Shown piece by piece: positions 10,098 to 18,819 of a stretch of 64,000 nt of DNA. Source of the DNA: JAABVD01 sp965204545. GTDB lineage: Bacteria > Verrucomicrobiota > Verrucomicrobiia > Opitutales > UBA2995. Both the position numbers and the translations under genes were made by a program. Under the pieces are notes generated by a model. The model worked only from the letters and a program-made list of their open reading frames with translations, made no database searches and had not been told where the DNA came from. The stretch spans positions 16,946 to 80,945 of the forward strand of contig CBDBFA010000004.1 of NCBI GenBank assembly GCA_965204545.1, given 5' to 3'. The number at the start of each line of letters is the position of its first letter. The stretch's first letter is position 1.

Positions 10098-11825
10098 ATG
10101 CCTAATGCTCTTCTGGTTTATCCGGAACACCCGCCAACCTACTGGGGAGGAAACTTTGCTCTGGAGATCGTGGGAATAAAGGCGGCCTTTCCACCACTGG
10201 GTCTGCTCACTATCGCCGCGATGTTTCCACCGGAATACGACCTCCGCGTCGTGGATATGAATGTCAAGCCCCTGGAGGACTCCGACCTGGAGTGGGCTGA
10301 TATGGTATTTACATCCACCATGATCATTCAGCAAGTCTCTCTTCAGGCGGTTATCGAGCGATGTAATCAGGCTGGCGTTCCCGTGGTGGCCGGGGGACCC
10401 CACCCCACCACGTTTCACGATGAGATCGAAGGCGTAGAGCATTTTGTGCTGGACGAGGCGGAGGAGATCTTTCCCCAGTTTTTGCGAGACCTGGAGAACG
10501 GCACCGCCAAAGCCATCTATCGGGAGCCGCGCAAGCCGGATGTTACCCAGACGCCTCTCCCGCGGTTTGACCTCATCGATATGAAGAATTACGACATGAT
10601 GGGCGTGCAGTTCTCGCGTGGATGTCCCTTCAACTGTGAATTCTGCGACATCACCAAGCTCTATGGTCGCGTGCCCCGAACCAAGACCCCCGATCAGTTG
10701 GTGAACGAGTTTGAATTGCTCTATCGACTAGGCTGGCGGGGACGGATTTTCCTGGTTGATGACAACTTCATCGGCAACAAGCGAGATGCCATGAATCTGC
10801 TGCCGGTGCTCGCCGATTGGCAAAGGGCACATAGGTATCCCTTTACCTTGACCACTGAAGCGAGTGTGAATCTCGCCCGAATGAATGAATTGATGGATGC
10901 TATGATCGAAGCGGGTTTCGATACCGTGTTTCTGGGCATTGAAACCCCCAATCCCAAGGCCTTGCTCAAAACCAAGAAACCACAGAATGTGAGCAGGCGG
11001 GAAGAGAATTTTCTCTTCAATGCGGTTCGAAAAATCCAGCGCAAAGGGATGCAGGTTCAGGGAGGATTCATCCTGGGTCTGGATGATGATGATGAGGGTG
11101 TTTTCGATGCCCAGATTGAGTTTATTCAGGCGGTGGGCATTCCCGTGGCCCCAATCTATATGCTGACTGCTGTGAAGGGCACGGATATGTACAATCGCCT
11201 GAAGTCGGAAAACCGGATTTTGGAAGTTCCCATCGGGGGTAATGCTATGGCCCTGAACTTCAAGCCGGAGATGGATCCCAAGGTATTGATTGAGGGATAT
11301 CGACGCGTGACCGCCACGCTCTATGATCCGACGCTCGAGAACTATTTCAAGCGCTGCCTCACATTGTTTGAGCACCTCAAGCCAGTCCCACATCTGCTGA
11401 AACCGAGGAGTAAGAATGCGATTTATGCAGAGCTTATGGGTGTGCGCGGAAGGCTTTCAGCCAATCAAGTTCCCGCCTACATGAATTTCATCGCCAATGT
11501 GGCCAGGAATCATCCTCAAATGCTCTCGAAAGCGATCCGCCTGGCTGGCTTGGGCTACCACTTCCAAAAAATCACCTATCAGCAGGATGCTATCTATGGC
11601 TTTAAGGAATTTCTTGCGGCCGAGTTGGATATATTCAAGCAAGCACGAGTTCAGGATGGGGAAGAATTCAAGAACCAGAGGCAAGCATTGTTCACGCGGG
11701 TTCAGACGCGCTACGAATCGATACCCGATAAGTTTCGCTATAGTGAAGATGGAATTGAGCATGCTTTGGCGACCTTTCGATTTGCCGTGAATGCACAGGG
11801 GGAAAGGATGAAGGCAGGAGGATGA
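10098..11825 (+). CDS. B12-binding radical SAM protein, HpnP-like (DUF4070 C-terminus)
   Basis: 575 aa. An N-terminal cobalamin-binding Rossmann domain (about 1-150, with GGPHPTTF) lacks the DxHxxG motif, as in base-off/His-off B12 radical SAM enzymes. The radical SAM barrel follows, with the [4Fe-4S] cluster motif Cys176-x3-Cys180-x2-Cys183 (GCPFNCEFCDI), then GWRGRIFLVDDNFIGNKRD and a DUF4070-type tail. The core strongly resembles hopanoid C-2 methylase HpnP, which methylates unactivated carbons. It starts 26 nt after the PKS stop with a good ribosome site (GAGGAGG), so it is co-transcribed, and C-methylation of the polyketide chain is the natural hypothesis. No hopanoid genes are nearby. 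The last residues (RMKAGG) and the stop are read from a GGATGAA-type repeat also found between other genes. Radical chemistry other than methylation cannot be excluded. Confidence 0.85.
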   Translation: MPNALLVYPEHPPTYWGGNFALEIVGIKAAFPPLGLLTIAAMFPPEYDLRVVDMNVKPLEDSDLEWADMVFTSTMIIQQVSLQAVIERCNQAGVPVVAGGPHPTTFHDEIEGVEHFVLDEAEEIFPQFLRDLENGTAKAIYREPRKPDVTQTPLPRFDLIDMKNYDMMGVQFSRGCPFNCEFCDITKLYGRVPRTKTPDQLVNEFELLYRLGWRGRIFLVDDNFIGNKRDAMNLLPVLADWQRAHRYPFTLTTEASVNLARMNELMDAMIEAGFDTVFLGIETPNPKALLKTKKPQNVSRREENFLFNAVRKIQRKGMQVQGGFILGLDDDDEGVFDAQIEFIQAVGIPVAPIYMLTAVKGTDMYNRLKSENRILEVPIGGNAMALNFKPEMDPKVLIEGYRRVTATLYDPTLENYFKRCLTLFEHLKPVPHLLKPRSKNAIYAELMGVRGRLSANQVPAYMNFIANVARNHPQMLSKAIRLAGLGYHFQKITYQQDAIYGFKEFLAAELDIFKQARVQDGEEFKNQRQALFTRVQTRYESIPDKFRYSEDGIEHALATFRFAVNAQGERMKAGG

Positions 11826-11994
11826 AAAGGGAGAATAACCACAGAGAGGGAGAGAGTACCAGGGAATCCAAGCAACTCTTCAAAATTCCTGTTGGCACGC
11901 AGTACCATCCTGTTGCCGCCCTGTCACGCCGTAGCCTTGGGCCTAGGCGAAAGGCATCAAGCGAAGCGTTGTTTAATAAAAAATCCACTTTTTC
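11826..11994. repeat. Intergenic repeat segment between radical SAM and reductase-sulfotransferase genes
   Basis: A CCACAGAGAGG module starts at 11839 and CTGTCACGCCGTAGCCTTGG lies at 11921-11940. The first recurs in several gaps of this window. The core of the second, CCCTGTCACGCCGTAG, recurs in reverse orientation near 40785. An insertion of such repeats probably separated two genes that otherwise form one operon. No gene is seen here. Confidence 0.7.
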
Positions 11995-14520
11995 ATGATT
12001 TTAAGTAAAGGAAACATGACCGAAAAAACCGTTGCCGACACGGCGGTGGCCCCGCTTGTTGGATCTTTGCCCCCGCATTGCCAAAGAGACATCGATTCCC
12101 TTCGCCGATTCGTCCATACAACTGTCAGCCAAGAGTCGCCGGCCGATCCGGTGTCCCCGGTTGATTTTCGGGAGGTCTTGCTGACCGGTGTGACCGGATT
12201 CATAGGTCGTTTCCTCCTGCGCGACCTTTTGCAACAGAATGCCGATCTGATAGTGCGCTGCGTCGTCCGGGCCGACCATGCAGAACACGGGTTCGAGCGC
12301 CTGCGCGATGCTCTGCAACAAGCCGATATCTGGGATGAGGAGTTTGCACCGCGCATCCGCATTGTAATCGGCGACATCGGCCAAGCCCGATTCGGTCTGA
12401 GCAATGCGGATTTCAGCGATCTCTGTCAGCGGATCGACGCGGTATACCATCTAGCTGCCGATATAAGTCTCGCCACTTCCTATGTCGCCATACGCAAGCT
12501 CAATACGCTCAGCCTACTCAACGTGCTCGAATTGTGTTTGCACCAACGCTTCAAGCACCTGTTCTATGCCTCGACCATGGCCGTGTTCCCGCAGTACTTT
12601 TTTGCCTTCGCCCGCGAATTCAAGAACCGCGGCATCGACCACCAGATGCAGCCAGACCTCGCCAGCATGAAGAAAATGTTCCCGCTCGGCTTGCTTGGCT
12701 ATCCCTGGAGCAAACTGACATCTGAACAGGTCCTGCTGTTTGCCCAACAAGCTGGCCTGCCGTTGGTGATTTTCCGGTTACCGCAAACCGCTGTATCTAC
12801 TACGGGACATATCCAACCGAACGACCTTACCTTGCAGATTTTGGCCGCGGCGGTCGATTGCGAAACCATGCCGGAAGGATTCACATTTCGCTCCAACCAC
12901 GAGGCCGTCGATACATTGAGTCGCGTCTGCACGGCCATTTCCCTGAATCCCGAACGGCGTTTCACAATCTACCATTGCTGCAATCCACAGCTCGATTATT
13001 ACGACCTCGAACTCGCCGATTTCGGAGTCTATTTTCCCAAAATCCCCTACCATTCCTTCAAGCGCGCCTGCCAAGCTCGCGGCGAAAATTCACCACTGCA
13101 CGGACGCTGGGCGGTGCTCGATCACTTTTGGAAATACTGGTTTAGCAAGGAAAAGCCGGATGGCAAGCTGCCCATTTGCGACCGGGCCTTCCGCGAGGAC
13201 TGTCCGCACCCGATCAAGTGGACGGGCGTGTTGACCAAGCTTAGGCGCTCCTACCAACTGGGTCAGGATAATCAGCAACATTGGCCGTATCGCGCATCGC
13301 ACGGCCGGCTGGACTTCGACCGCCTGATTGCGCGGGCAGAACACTATGCTGAGGACAACAACGTCTCTTTCGAAAAGACCTACCCCTCGTGGATGCGCCA
13401 AAACCTGCAGAAATTAGTTCAGGCTTTTCAAGTATCCGACGCCAAACTATTGGAGAATAAGATCGTTGATATAGTCTTCGACCTGAGCCGTCTCTTGATT
13501 ATCAACGCTGGGTTTGCCCGTGAACGGCAGCGGTATCCGGAGATCGAACAGGAGGAGATCACCCGCCCGGTCTTCATTGTCGGGATCAACCGCACCGGCA
13601 CGACCTACCTGCACCGCCTCATGTCCCGCGACCAACGGTTTTGGGCCCTGCGAGGTTACGAGTACACTGCGCCACGCCTGTCAAAGGGTGAATACGCCAG
13701 GATAGGTTGTACCCCGGACGACCCCCGTCGGGCGTGGGTCCAGGATCTGCTCAACTCTTCTGATGGCCTGGAGCTTTTCGAGGGGGTTCACGATTTCGAC
13801 GTGGACGAACCATCGGAGGATTTCCCTATCCTGAGTATGGCCTTCGGGTCGTGGACCCTTATCGTTCGATTCCGTATTCCGGAATTCGGACGTTGGCTGG
13901 CTGCCACCGGTTCGCAGCATGCCTACGCCCACCACCGCCGAACCATGCAGAATCTTACCTGGCAGCACCGGCAGCGTCAGCCTGAACACCAACCGCAATG
14001 GCTGTTCAAGATGCCTTTTCATCTCATGGAGTTGGAGACCCTCGTCGAAACCTACCCCGATGCCCTTTTCATCCAGACCCATCGCGAACCTACCCAATTC
14101 ATGGGGTCCTGGAATAGCTTCGTAGAACGGACGCACTCGCTCATCTACGAGCCACAGCCGCGAGAAACCTTCGGCGCCGAACAGTTGGCTTTAATGAGCA
14201 ACATGATGGATAGGGCCTTGCATTTCCGGGAAACCCATCCCGAATTGGAGAACCGCTGGATGGACGTGAACTATGCCGATCTGGTAAAAGACCCTTTGGG
14301 CGTGGTGCGCGGCATCTATGAGCGGTTCAATTGGCCTCTACAGGATTCCGCTCTTACCGCCATGCGCGACTGGTTGTTACAACAAGCCAAGCGCCGCCGA
14401 AAGGAGCCGAAACATCGCTATGATCTGGCGGATCACGGCCTCACTCCCGAGGATGTCGACTCTGCCTTCTCGGGTTACCGGGATTTTCTCTGCCGCAATG
14501 GAATTGGCAATTGCGGTTAG
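11995..14520 (+). CDS. Thioester-reductase-like / sulfotransferase fusion protein
   Basis: 841 aa, two catalytic halves. Residues about 55-420 are an extended short-chain dehydrogenase of the Lys2/carboxylic-acid-reductase/fatty acyl reductase type: NAD(P) loop GVTGFIG at 65-71, YHLAAD, and catalytic Tyr236-x3-Lys240. Residues about 520-800 are a Sulfotransfer_3-type domain: 5'-phosphosulfate loop at 530-538 (GINRTGTTY) and the 3'-phosphate motif THREP with Arg697. A helical linker joins them (about 425-520). Expected work is to offload the ACP-bound polyketide reductively as aldehyde or alcohol and to transfer sulfate from PAPS to the hydroxyl. It follows the PKS and radical SAM genes in the same direction. 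An in-frame ATG at 12016 has AAAGGA just upstream and may be the true start. The product class, a sulfated fatty-alcohol-like polyketide, is inferred; the sulfotransferase could act on another hydroxyl. Confidence 0.87.
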   Translation: MILSKGNMTEKTVADTAVAPLVGSLPPHCQRDIDSLRRFVHTTVSQESPADPVSPVDFREVLLTGVTGFIGRFLLRDLLQQNADLIVRCVVRADHAEHGFERLRDALQQADIWDEEFAPRIRIVIGDIGQARFGLSNADFSDLCQRIDAVYHLAADISLATSYVAIRKLNTLSLLNVLELCLHQRFKHLFYASTMAVFPQYFFAFAREFKNRGIDHQMQPDLASMKKMFPLGLLGYPWSKLTSEQVLLFAQQAGLPLVIFRLPQTAVSTTGHIQPNDLTLQILAAAVDCETMPEGFTFRSNHEAVDTLSRVCTAISLNPERRFTIYHCCNPQLDYYDLELADFGVYFPKIPYHSFKRACQARGENSPLHGRWAVLDHFWKYWFSKEKPDGKLPICDRAFREDCPHPIKWTGVLTKLRRSYQLGQDNQQHWPYRASHGRLDFDRLIARAEHYAEDNNVSFEKTYPSWMRQNLQKLVQAFQVSDAKLLENKIVDIVFDLSRLLIINAGFARERQRYPEIEQEEITRPVFIVGINRTGTTYLHRLMSRDQRFWALRGYEYTAPRLSKGEYARIGCTPDDPRRAWVQDLLNSSDGLELFEGVHDFDVDEPSEDFPILSMAFGSWTLIVRFRIPEFGRWLAATGSQHAYAHHRRTMQNLTWQHRQRQPEHQPQWLFKMPFHLMELETLVETYPDALFIQTHREPTQFMGSWNSFVERTHSLIYEPQPRETFGAEQLALMSNMMDRALHFRETHPELENRWMDVNYADLVKDPLGVVRGIYERFNWPLQDSALTAMRDWLLQQAKRRRKEPKHRYDLADHGLTPEDVDSAFSGYRDFLCRNGIGNCG

Positions 14521-14731
14521 TGTAGCATCCGGAATGAATTAACCACAGAGGACACAGAGAGCACAGAGATTGGAGAAGAGAAACCAAAAACCAGAAGACA
14601 AATTTCACTGACCACTGACCACTGACCACTGATAAAACGGAATGGGGGCAAATTGCGGCTGCAGTCAAGCGGCGTTCGACACCGTTTGTTTAAGGCTTGC
14701 CCCGTTTGCCCTGGCATTCGAGTAAAATACG
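14521..14731. repeat. Intergenic repeats: CCACAGAGG module and heptamer CACTGAC tract
   Basis: GCATCCGGAAT begins 5 bases after the preceding stop codon and runs into AACCACAGAGGACACAGAG at 14541-14559. The same GCATCCGGAAT-plus-CCACAGAGG junction occurs at the end of the symporter gene near 16102. At 14606-14632 a 7-base unit CACTGAC is repeated almost four times. The final ~90 bases before 14732 look unique and should hold the symporter promoter. Confidence 0.75.
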
Positions 14732-16111
14732 ATGGACCGGTTGAACACAATAATCGATTCGATAAACGCCTTTGTCTGGGGTCCGCCCATGCTCGGCATG
14801 CTGGGAGTAACGGGATTACTCCTGACCCTCGGGCTCGGCTTCATGCCGTGGCGCAAAGTCGGCTACGGTTTCCGGCTGCTCTTCGATAAAAACGCCGCCG
14901 AGGGGGACGGTGAAATCAAACCCTTCAACGCCCTCATGACGGCCTTGTCCGCGACGGTGGGCACGGGAAATATAGCAGGGGTGGCCACGGCCATCGCCCT
15001 GGGTGGACCCGGGGCGATTTTCTACATGTGGCTGATCGCGCTGTTCGGAATGGCCACGAAGTACGCCGAAGCGGTGTGCGCAGTGACTTATCGCGAGGTG
15101 GACAAATCGAACAAACACGTGGGAGGACCCATGTACTACCTCCGCAACGGCGTGGGTAGCTTTGCCCCTGCCCTGGGCAAATGGCTGGGCCTGGCCTTCG
15201 CCGTATTCGGGGCGGCGGCGGCTTTCGGCATCGGCAACGCGGTGCAGGTCAACTCGATGGCGGCCACGCTGGTGGACAGCTTCGGGATCCCGGTCTGGGT
15301 AACGGGCGGGCTTGTTGCCGTGCTGGTGGGGATAGTTGTAATCGGCGGCATTCGCCGGATCGGCGAGATCGCGGGCAAGCTGGTTCCGGCCATGATCGTG
15401 CTCTACCTGGGCTCCGCCCTGGTGATCATCATGATCAACATTGCGGAAGTGCCCGCCGCCATAAACCTGATCTTAACCCACGCTTTTACCCCGGCTGCGG
15501 CCGCGGGGGGCTTTGCCGGAGCAGCGGTGGCAGCGGCCATCCGTTTCGGAGTGGCCCGAGGGGTATTTTCCAACGAGTCCGGCCTGGGGTCGGCCGCCAT
15601 CGCCCACGCGGCAGCCAGGACCGACAACCCGGTTCGGCAGGGTCTCATCGCCATGCTCGGGACCTTTATCGACACCCTCGTTGTCTGCTCGATTACCGCC
15701 CTGGTGATCATCACCTCCGGGGCATGGATGATGACGGGTGCAGATGGCAGCGGCCTGACCGGCGTGGTGCTCACATCCACCGCCTTTCAAAATACCATGG
15801 CAGGAGGCCAATACATCGTAACCATCGCTCTGGTGGTCTTTGCTTTCACCACCATAATCGGGTGGTCCTACTACGGCGAGCGGTGCTGGCAATACCTGTT
15901 CAGCGAAAACAGCCTGATCGTCTACCGCGTGGTGTGGGTAGCGGCGGCGTTTGTCTTCGCTAACGTGAAAGTGGCCTTGGTATGGAACCTGTCCGACACC
16001 CTCAACGGCTTGATGGCCGTACCCAACCTGGTTGGCCTGCTATTCCTGGCGCCGATGGTGTTCAAGGTCACCCGCCAGTATTTCGAAAACCCAGCATCCG
16101 GAATTAACTAA
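14732..16111 (+). CDS. Sodium:alanine/glycine symporter (AGCS family)
   Basis: 459 aa inner-membrane protein with about 11 hydrophobic helices, matching AGCS/DagA family length. Diagnostic segments are TALSATVGTGNIAGVATAIA (about 70-90), GGPMYYLRNG and GVARGVFSNESGLGSAAIAH. The family imports alanine or glycine with sodium. It stands alone, 211 nt downstream of the sulfotransferase fusion, and nothing suggests membership of the biosynthetic cluster. The last codons (NPASGIN) and the TAA stop lie inside an intergenic repeat (CAGCATCCGGAATTAACTAA then CCACAGAGG), so a repeat seems to have replaced the original 3' end with little harm. Confidence 0.9.
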   Translation: MDRLNTIIDSINAFVWGPPMLGMLGVTGLLLTLGLGFMPWRKVGYGFRLLFDKNAAEGDGEIKPFNALMTALSATVGTGNIAGVATAIALGGPGAIFYMWLIALFGMATKYAEAVCAVTYREVDKSNKHVGGPMYYLRNGVGSFAPALGKWLGLAFAVFGAAAAFGIGNAVQVNSMAATLVDSFGIPVWVTGGLVAVLVGIVVIGGIRRIGEIAGKLVPAMIVLYLGSALVIIMINIAEVPAAINLILTHAFTPAAAAGGFAGAAVAAAIRFGVARGVFSNESGLGSAAIAHAAARTDNPVRQGLIAMLGTFIDTLVVCSITALVIITSGAWMMTGADGSGLTGVVLTSTAFQNTMAGGQYIVTIALVVFAFTTIIGWSYYGERCWQYLFSENSLIVYRVVWVAAAFVFANVKVALVWNLSDTLNGLMAVPNLVGLLFLAPMVFKVTRQYFENPASGIN

Positions 16112-16443
16112 CCACAGAGGTAGGCGCCAGGGAAGAGGAAAGAGGGAAGAGTGAAGAGAGATAAATCCTGATCGTGCTCGTGATCGTGATCGGAATTGAC
16201 TCTCGCAAAGCTCGCAAAGAAGCGCAGAGAAATAACGGAGGGCGGGTTTTCCAACCCGCCAAATTTCCGCCAACGGCGAACCCACCTCTCGGGGTGGCAG
16301 GCAAGAATGTCCGCATTCCTTTCACCTTTTTCCTCTTTCCCCTTTCCCCTCTCTTTGCGCCTCTTGGCGAGCTTCTTGACCTGCGTAGCATTGCGAAGCA
16401 CGGTTGCGAGAGGAAACCGGAAAATGGCTAAACTCAACGCCAT
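16112..16443. repeat. Repeat-mosaic gap between symporter and glycosyltransferase
   Basis: 332 bases without a credible gene. In order it holds a CCACAGAGG remnant, GAAGAG-rich sequence, a GATCGTG tract (about 16169-16190), CTCGCAAAGCTCGCAAAG (from 16202), a perfect hairpin GGCGGGTT-TTCC-AACCCGCC (16242-16261), and CTCTTTGCGCCTCTTGGCG (from about 16351). All are modules found elsewhere in the window, and the hairpin recurs exactly at 44191-44210. The gap lies between two convergent genes, so the hairpin could also serve as a terminator. Confidence 0.8.
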
Positions 16444-17274
16444 TCAGGAATGACCCCGACCGGGAAGCGAACGGAAATAACGCGCCTGCTCTTTCCTCCC
16501 ATGTTTTTCCAATCCCTTGGCAAACACCAAACACTTCTCCTTCAGCTTTTCCTCGGTCAACAGACGCTGATCCGCATCCAATTTCCCATCCCTCAAAATC
16601 TTCTCCAAAGCTCGAATGCGGTATCTATCCAGTCCCCATGTTGCCGATAGTTGATCGCGATGCCCGCCGTGCTTTTCAATCAGCGGTTCGTCTACCAACA
16701 GGACCGGCATACGCGAGGTGATCCGCAACCACAGGTCATAATCCTCGCAGGCGGGCAACGTTTCATCGAAAATTCCCACTTCTTCAAATACGCTTCGGTG
16801 TACTACAACGGTAGAAGGAGAAATGGCGCAAACTGCCAGACAGTTCCGGAAAATCCATCCTCCCTTCTTTCGATAGGGGACAGCCACCGGCCGTTCCCTG
16901 CCCCGGTAAATCCAACGCTCCTCCGTGTGACAAATGCGATAGCCGGGATTCAGGCCAAGGGCGCGCATTTGCTTTTCAAGTTTGTCAGGCATCCAGCAAT
17001 CGTCCGAATCCAGAAACGCAATCCAATCCGTGGCCGCGTTCTCTATGCCCCTGTTCCGAGCAGCGCTCACCCCGGCATGCTTCTGCTCGATTACCGTCAC
17101 TCCAGGGTAAGTTTTTCTCACCCAATCGGCCGTTCCATCAGTCGATCCATCATCTACTACCAGAACGGCCTGGGGCACTTCCGTCTGCCCCATAACCGAC
17201 TCGATACACCTCCCCAGAGTCCCCCTCCGATTGTAGGTGGGAATCACTACGGAAACTGCCCCTGAATCAATCAT
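16444..17274 (-). CDS. Family 2 glycosyltransferase
   Basis: 276 aa cytosolic GT-A enzyme. The N-terminus SVVIPTYNRRGTLGRCIESV and VVDDGSTDGTADW form the nucleotide-sugar site, and DSDD (in WIAFLDSDDCW) is the metal-binding DxD-type motif. CEDYDLWLRI matches the C-terminal ED motif that includes the catalytic base. The family transfers sugars from nucleotide donors to glycans or lipids; donor and acceptor cannot be read from sequence. It is a lone gene divergent from the sulfatase at 17338 (63 nt between starts), with no other surface-polysaccharide genes beside it. Confidence 0.88.
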   Translation of the reverse strand: MIDSGAVSVVIPTYNRRGTLGRCIESVMGQTEVPQAVLVVDDGSTDGTADWVRKTYPGVTVIEQKHAGVSAARNRGIENAATDWIAFLDSDDCWMPDKLEKQMRALGLNPGYRICHTEERWIYRGRERPVAVPYRKKGGWIFRNCLAVCAISPSTVVVHRSVFEEVGIFDETLPACEDYDLWLRITSRMPVLLVDEPLIEKHGGHRDQLSATWGLDRYRIRALEKILRDGKLDADQRLLTEEKLKEKCLVFAKGLEKHGRKEQARYFRSLPGRGHS

Positions 17275-17337
17275 GCCGGGTTTGTGTAAGTCTTCCGGGT
17301 TGAAATTTTCTCAATACCCAGGTAACTAAAATGCCGC

Positions 17338-18819
17338 ATGATCCACTCAATTCAAAGATACTTTTTTCCCCTTCTGATAAGTCTCCTTTTCTCCGCCGAC
17401 AACGCCTGTGCCCAAGGGCGAAATCAGCCCGGCGAATCCGTCCCGGCCATCGTGCCGGACGAAAAAGCCATGGCAGCCAAACGAGCCTTGCTCGACCAAA
17501 TCAGTCCCATAAACCGGGATGGGCAGCGGCCAAATATCGTCCTCATTTTTACGGACGACCTGGGTTACGCCGACAGCGGTTCCTACGGTTCAAAGACCAT
17601 CCCCACTCCCCATATCGACGCCTTGGCAAAGAACGGGATAAAGTTTACCGATGCCTACGTAACGGCCGGAACCTGCAGCCCCTCGCGCGCCGGTCTCATG
17701 TCCGGTCGCTACCAGCAACGATTCGGATTTGAATTCAACACCTCCGGCGGTGCCGAGACCCATAGAAAAAGCCGTGGACTCCGCCCATCCGTCATTACCA
17801 TTGCGGAAGTGCTGCAAAAGGCCGGTTACGAGACCGGCATGTTTGGAAAGTGGCACCTCGGAACGCGGAAAATGTTCAGTCCCCTGCAAAGGGGATTTGA
17901 TGAATTTTATGGATTCCTCGCCGGAGCCCATTCGTTTTTCCCGGCGGATAATCCGCAACCGGTTTTCCAATCCATACTGCGGGGAGAGGAGAGAATCATC
18001 GAAAAGGAATACCTTACCGATGCCATCGCCCGGGAAACGGTCGATTTTATAAACCGTAAAATAGACGGCCCGTTTTTTGCCTACGTTCCCTTCAATGCCG
18101 TTCACACCCCCATCCAGGCCACCGAAAAATACCGCAAGAGATTTCCCGGGGTAACACCCAGGCGGCAACGCGAGTACAACGCCATGACCAGCGCCCTGGA
18201 TGATGCGGTGGGCGCCATCATCGGGGCGCTGAAGGAAAATGACCTCCTGGAAAATACCCTGGTCATTTTCCTCAACGACAATGGCGGACCCATTTTCGCC
18301 GGCCTTCAAAGCAATGACCCCCTTCGGCTGGGGAAATTGTTCCTCTTCGAAGGTGGCGTCCGAGTGCCCATGATCATGTCTTGGCCCGGCAAACTGCCCG
18401 TCAACCAAGGCTATGAGAAAACGGTCAGTTCGCTGGATGTTTTTCCCACCGTCTGTGCCGCTGCCGGAATCCATCTCCCCAAGGGGCTTTCCTTGGACGG
18501 TGTGGACCTGTTTCCCTATTTATCGGGCCAAAAATCTACCGTCCCCCACCATTCGCTGTTCTGGAGTAATGGGCCCAACAAAGCCGCCCGCCTGGGAAAA
18601 TGGAAATTGATAAAATCGGGCGACCACGCCTGGTTGTTCGACCTGTCCGAAGATATCGGCGAAACCACCAACCTGGCCCAGGAAAAACCGGACGTCCTGG
18701 AAATTCTTCAAGGCGCTCTCGACCAATGGTTAAGCGAAATGGCCCCTCCGGCCTGGCCCAGCAAACCCAATCGCCGTATCGTCGATATCGAGGGAGTCCC
18801 CTACCAATTGAACATTTGA
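17338..18819 (+). CDS. Secreted type I sulfatase (arylsulfatase family)
   Basis: 493 aa with a signal peptide (about 1-26). The mature part has the sulfatase signature Cys113-Ser-Pro-Ser-Arg117 in TCSPSRAGLMSGRY. The cysteine is converted to formylglycine by a maturation enzyme not encoded here. Metal-site residues are in FTDDLGYADSG, and GKWHLG and VIFLNDNGGP are the later family motifs. It hydrolyses sulfate esters in the periplasm or outside the cell, most likely from algal or animal glycans given the group. It is alone on its strand, preceded by a divergent glycosyltransferase and followed by a repeat-rich gap. The exact substrate is unknown. Confidence 0.9.
   Translation: MIHSIQRYFFPLLISLLFSADNACAQGRNQPGESVPAIVPDEKAMAAKRALLDQISPINRDGQRPNIVLIFTDDLGYADSGSYGSKTIPTPHIDALAKNGIKFTDAYVTAGTCSPSRAGLMSGRYQQRFGFEFNTSGGAETHRKSRGLRPSVITIAEVLQKAGYETGMFGKWHLGTRKMFSPLQRGFDEFYGFLAGAHSFFPADNPQPVFQSILRGEERIIEKEYLTDAIARETVDFINRKIDGPFFAYVPFNAVHTPIQATEKYRKRFPGVTPRRQREYNAMTSALDDAVGAIIGALKENDLLENTLVIFLNDNGGPIFAGLQSNDPLRLGKLFLFEGGVRVPMIMSWPGKLPVNQGYEKTVSSLDVFPTVCAAAGIHLPKGLSLDGVDLFPYLSGQKSTVPHHSLFWSNGPNKAARLGKWKLIKSGDHAWLFDLSEDIGETTNLAQEKPDVLEILQGALDQWLSEMAPPAWPSKPNRRIVDIEGVPYQLNI

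Noticed and set aside
16229..16261. Hairpin GGCGGGTT-TTCC-AACCCGCC as a dedicated terminator
   Set aside because: The same hairpin occurs at 44191-44210 upstream of a gene start and has no T-run here, so I treat it as a dispersed repeat that may terminate incidentally.
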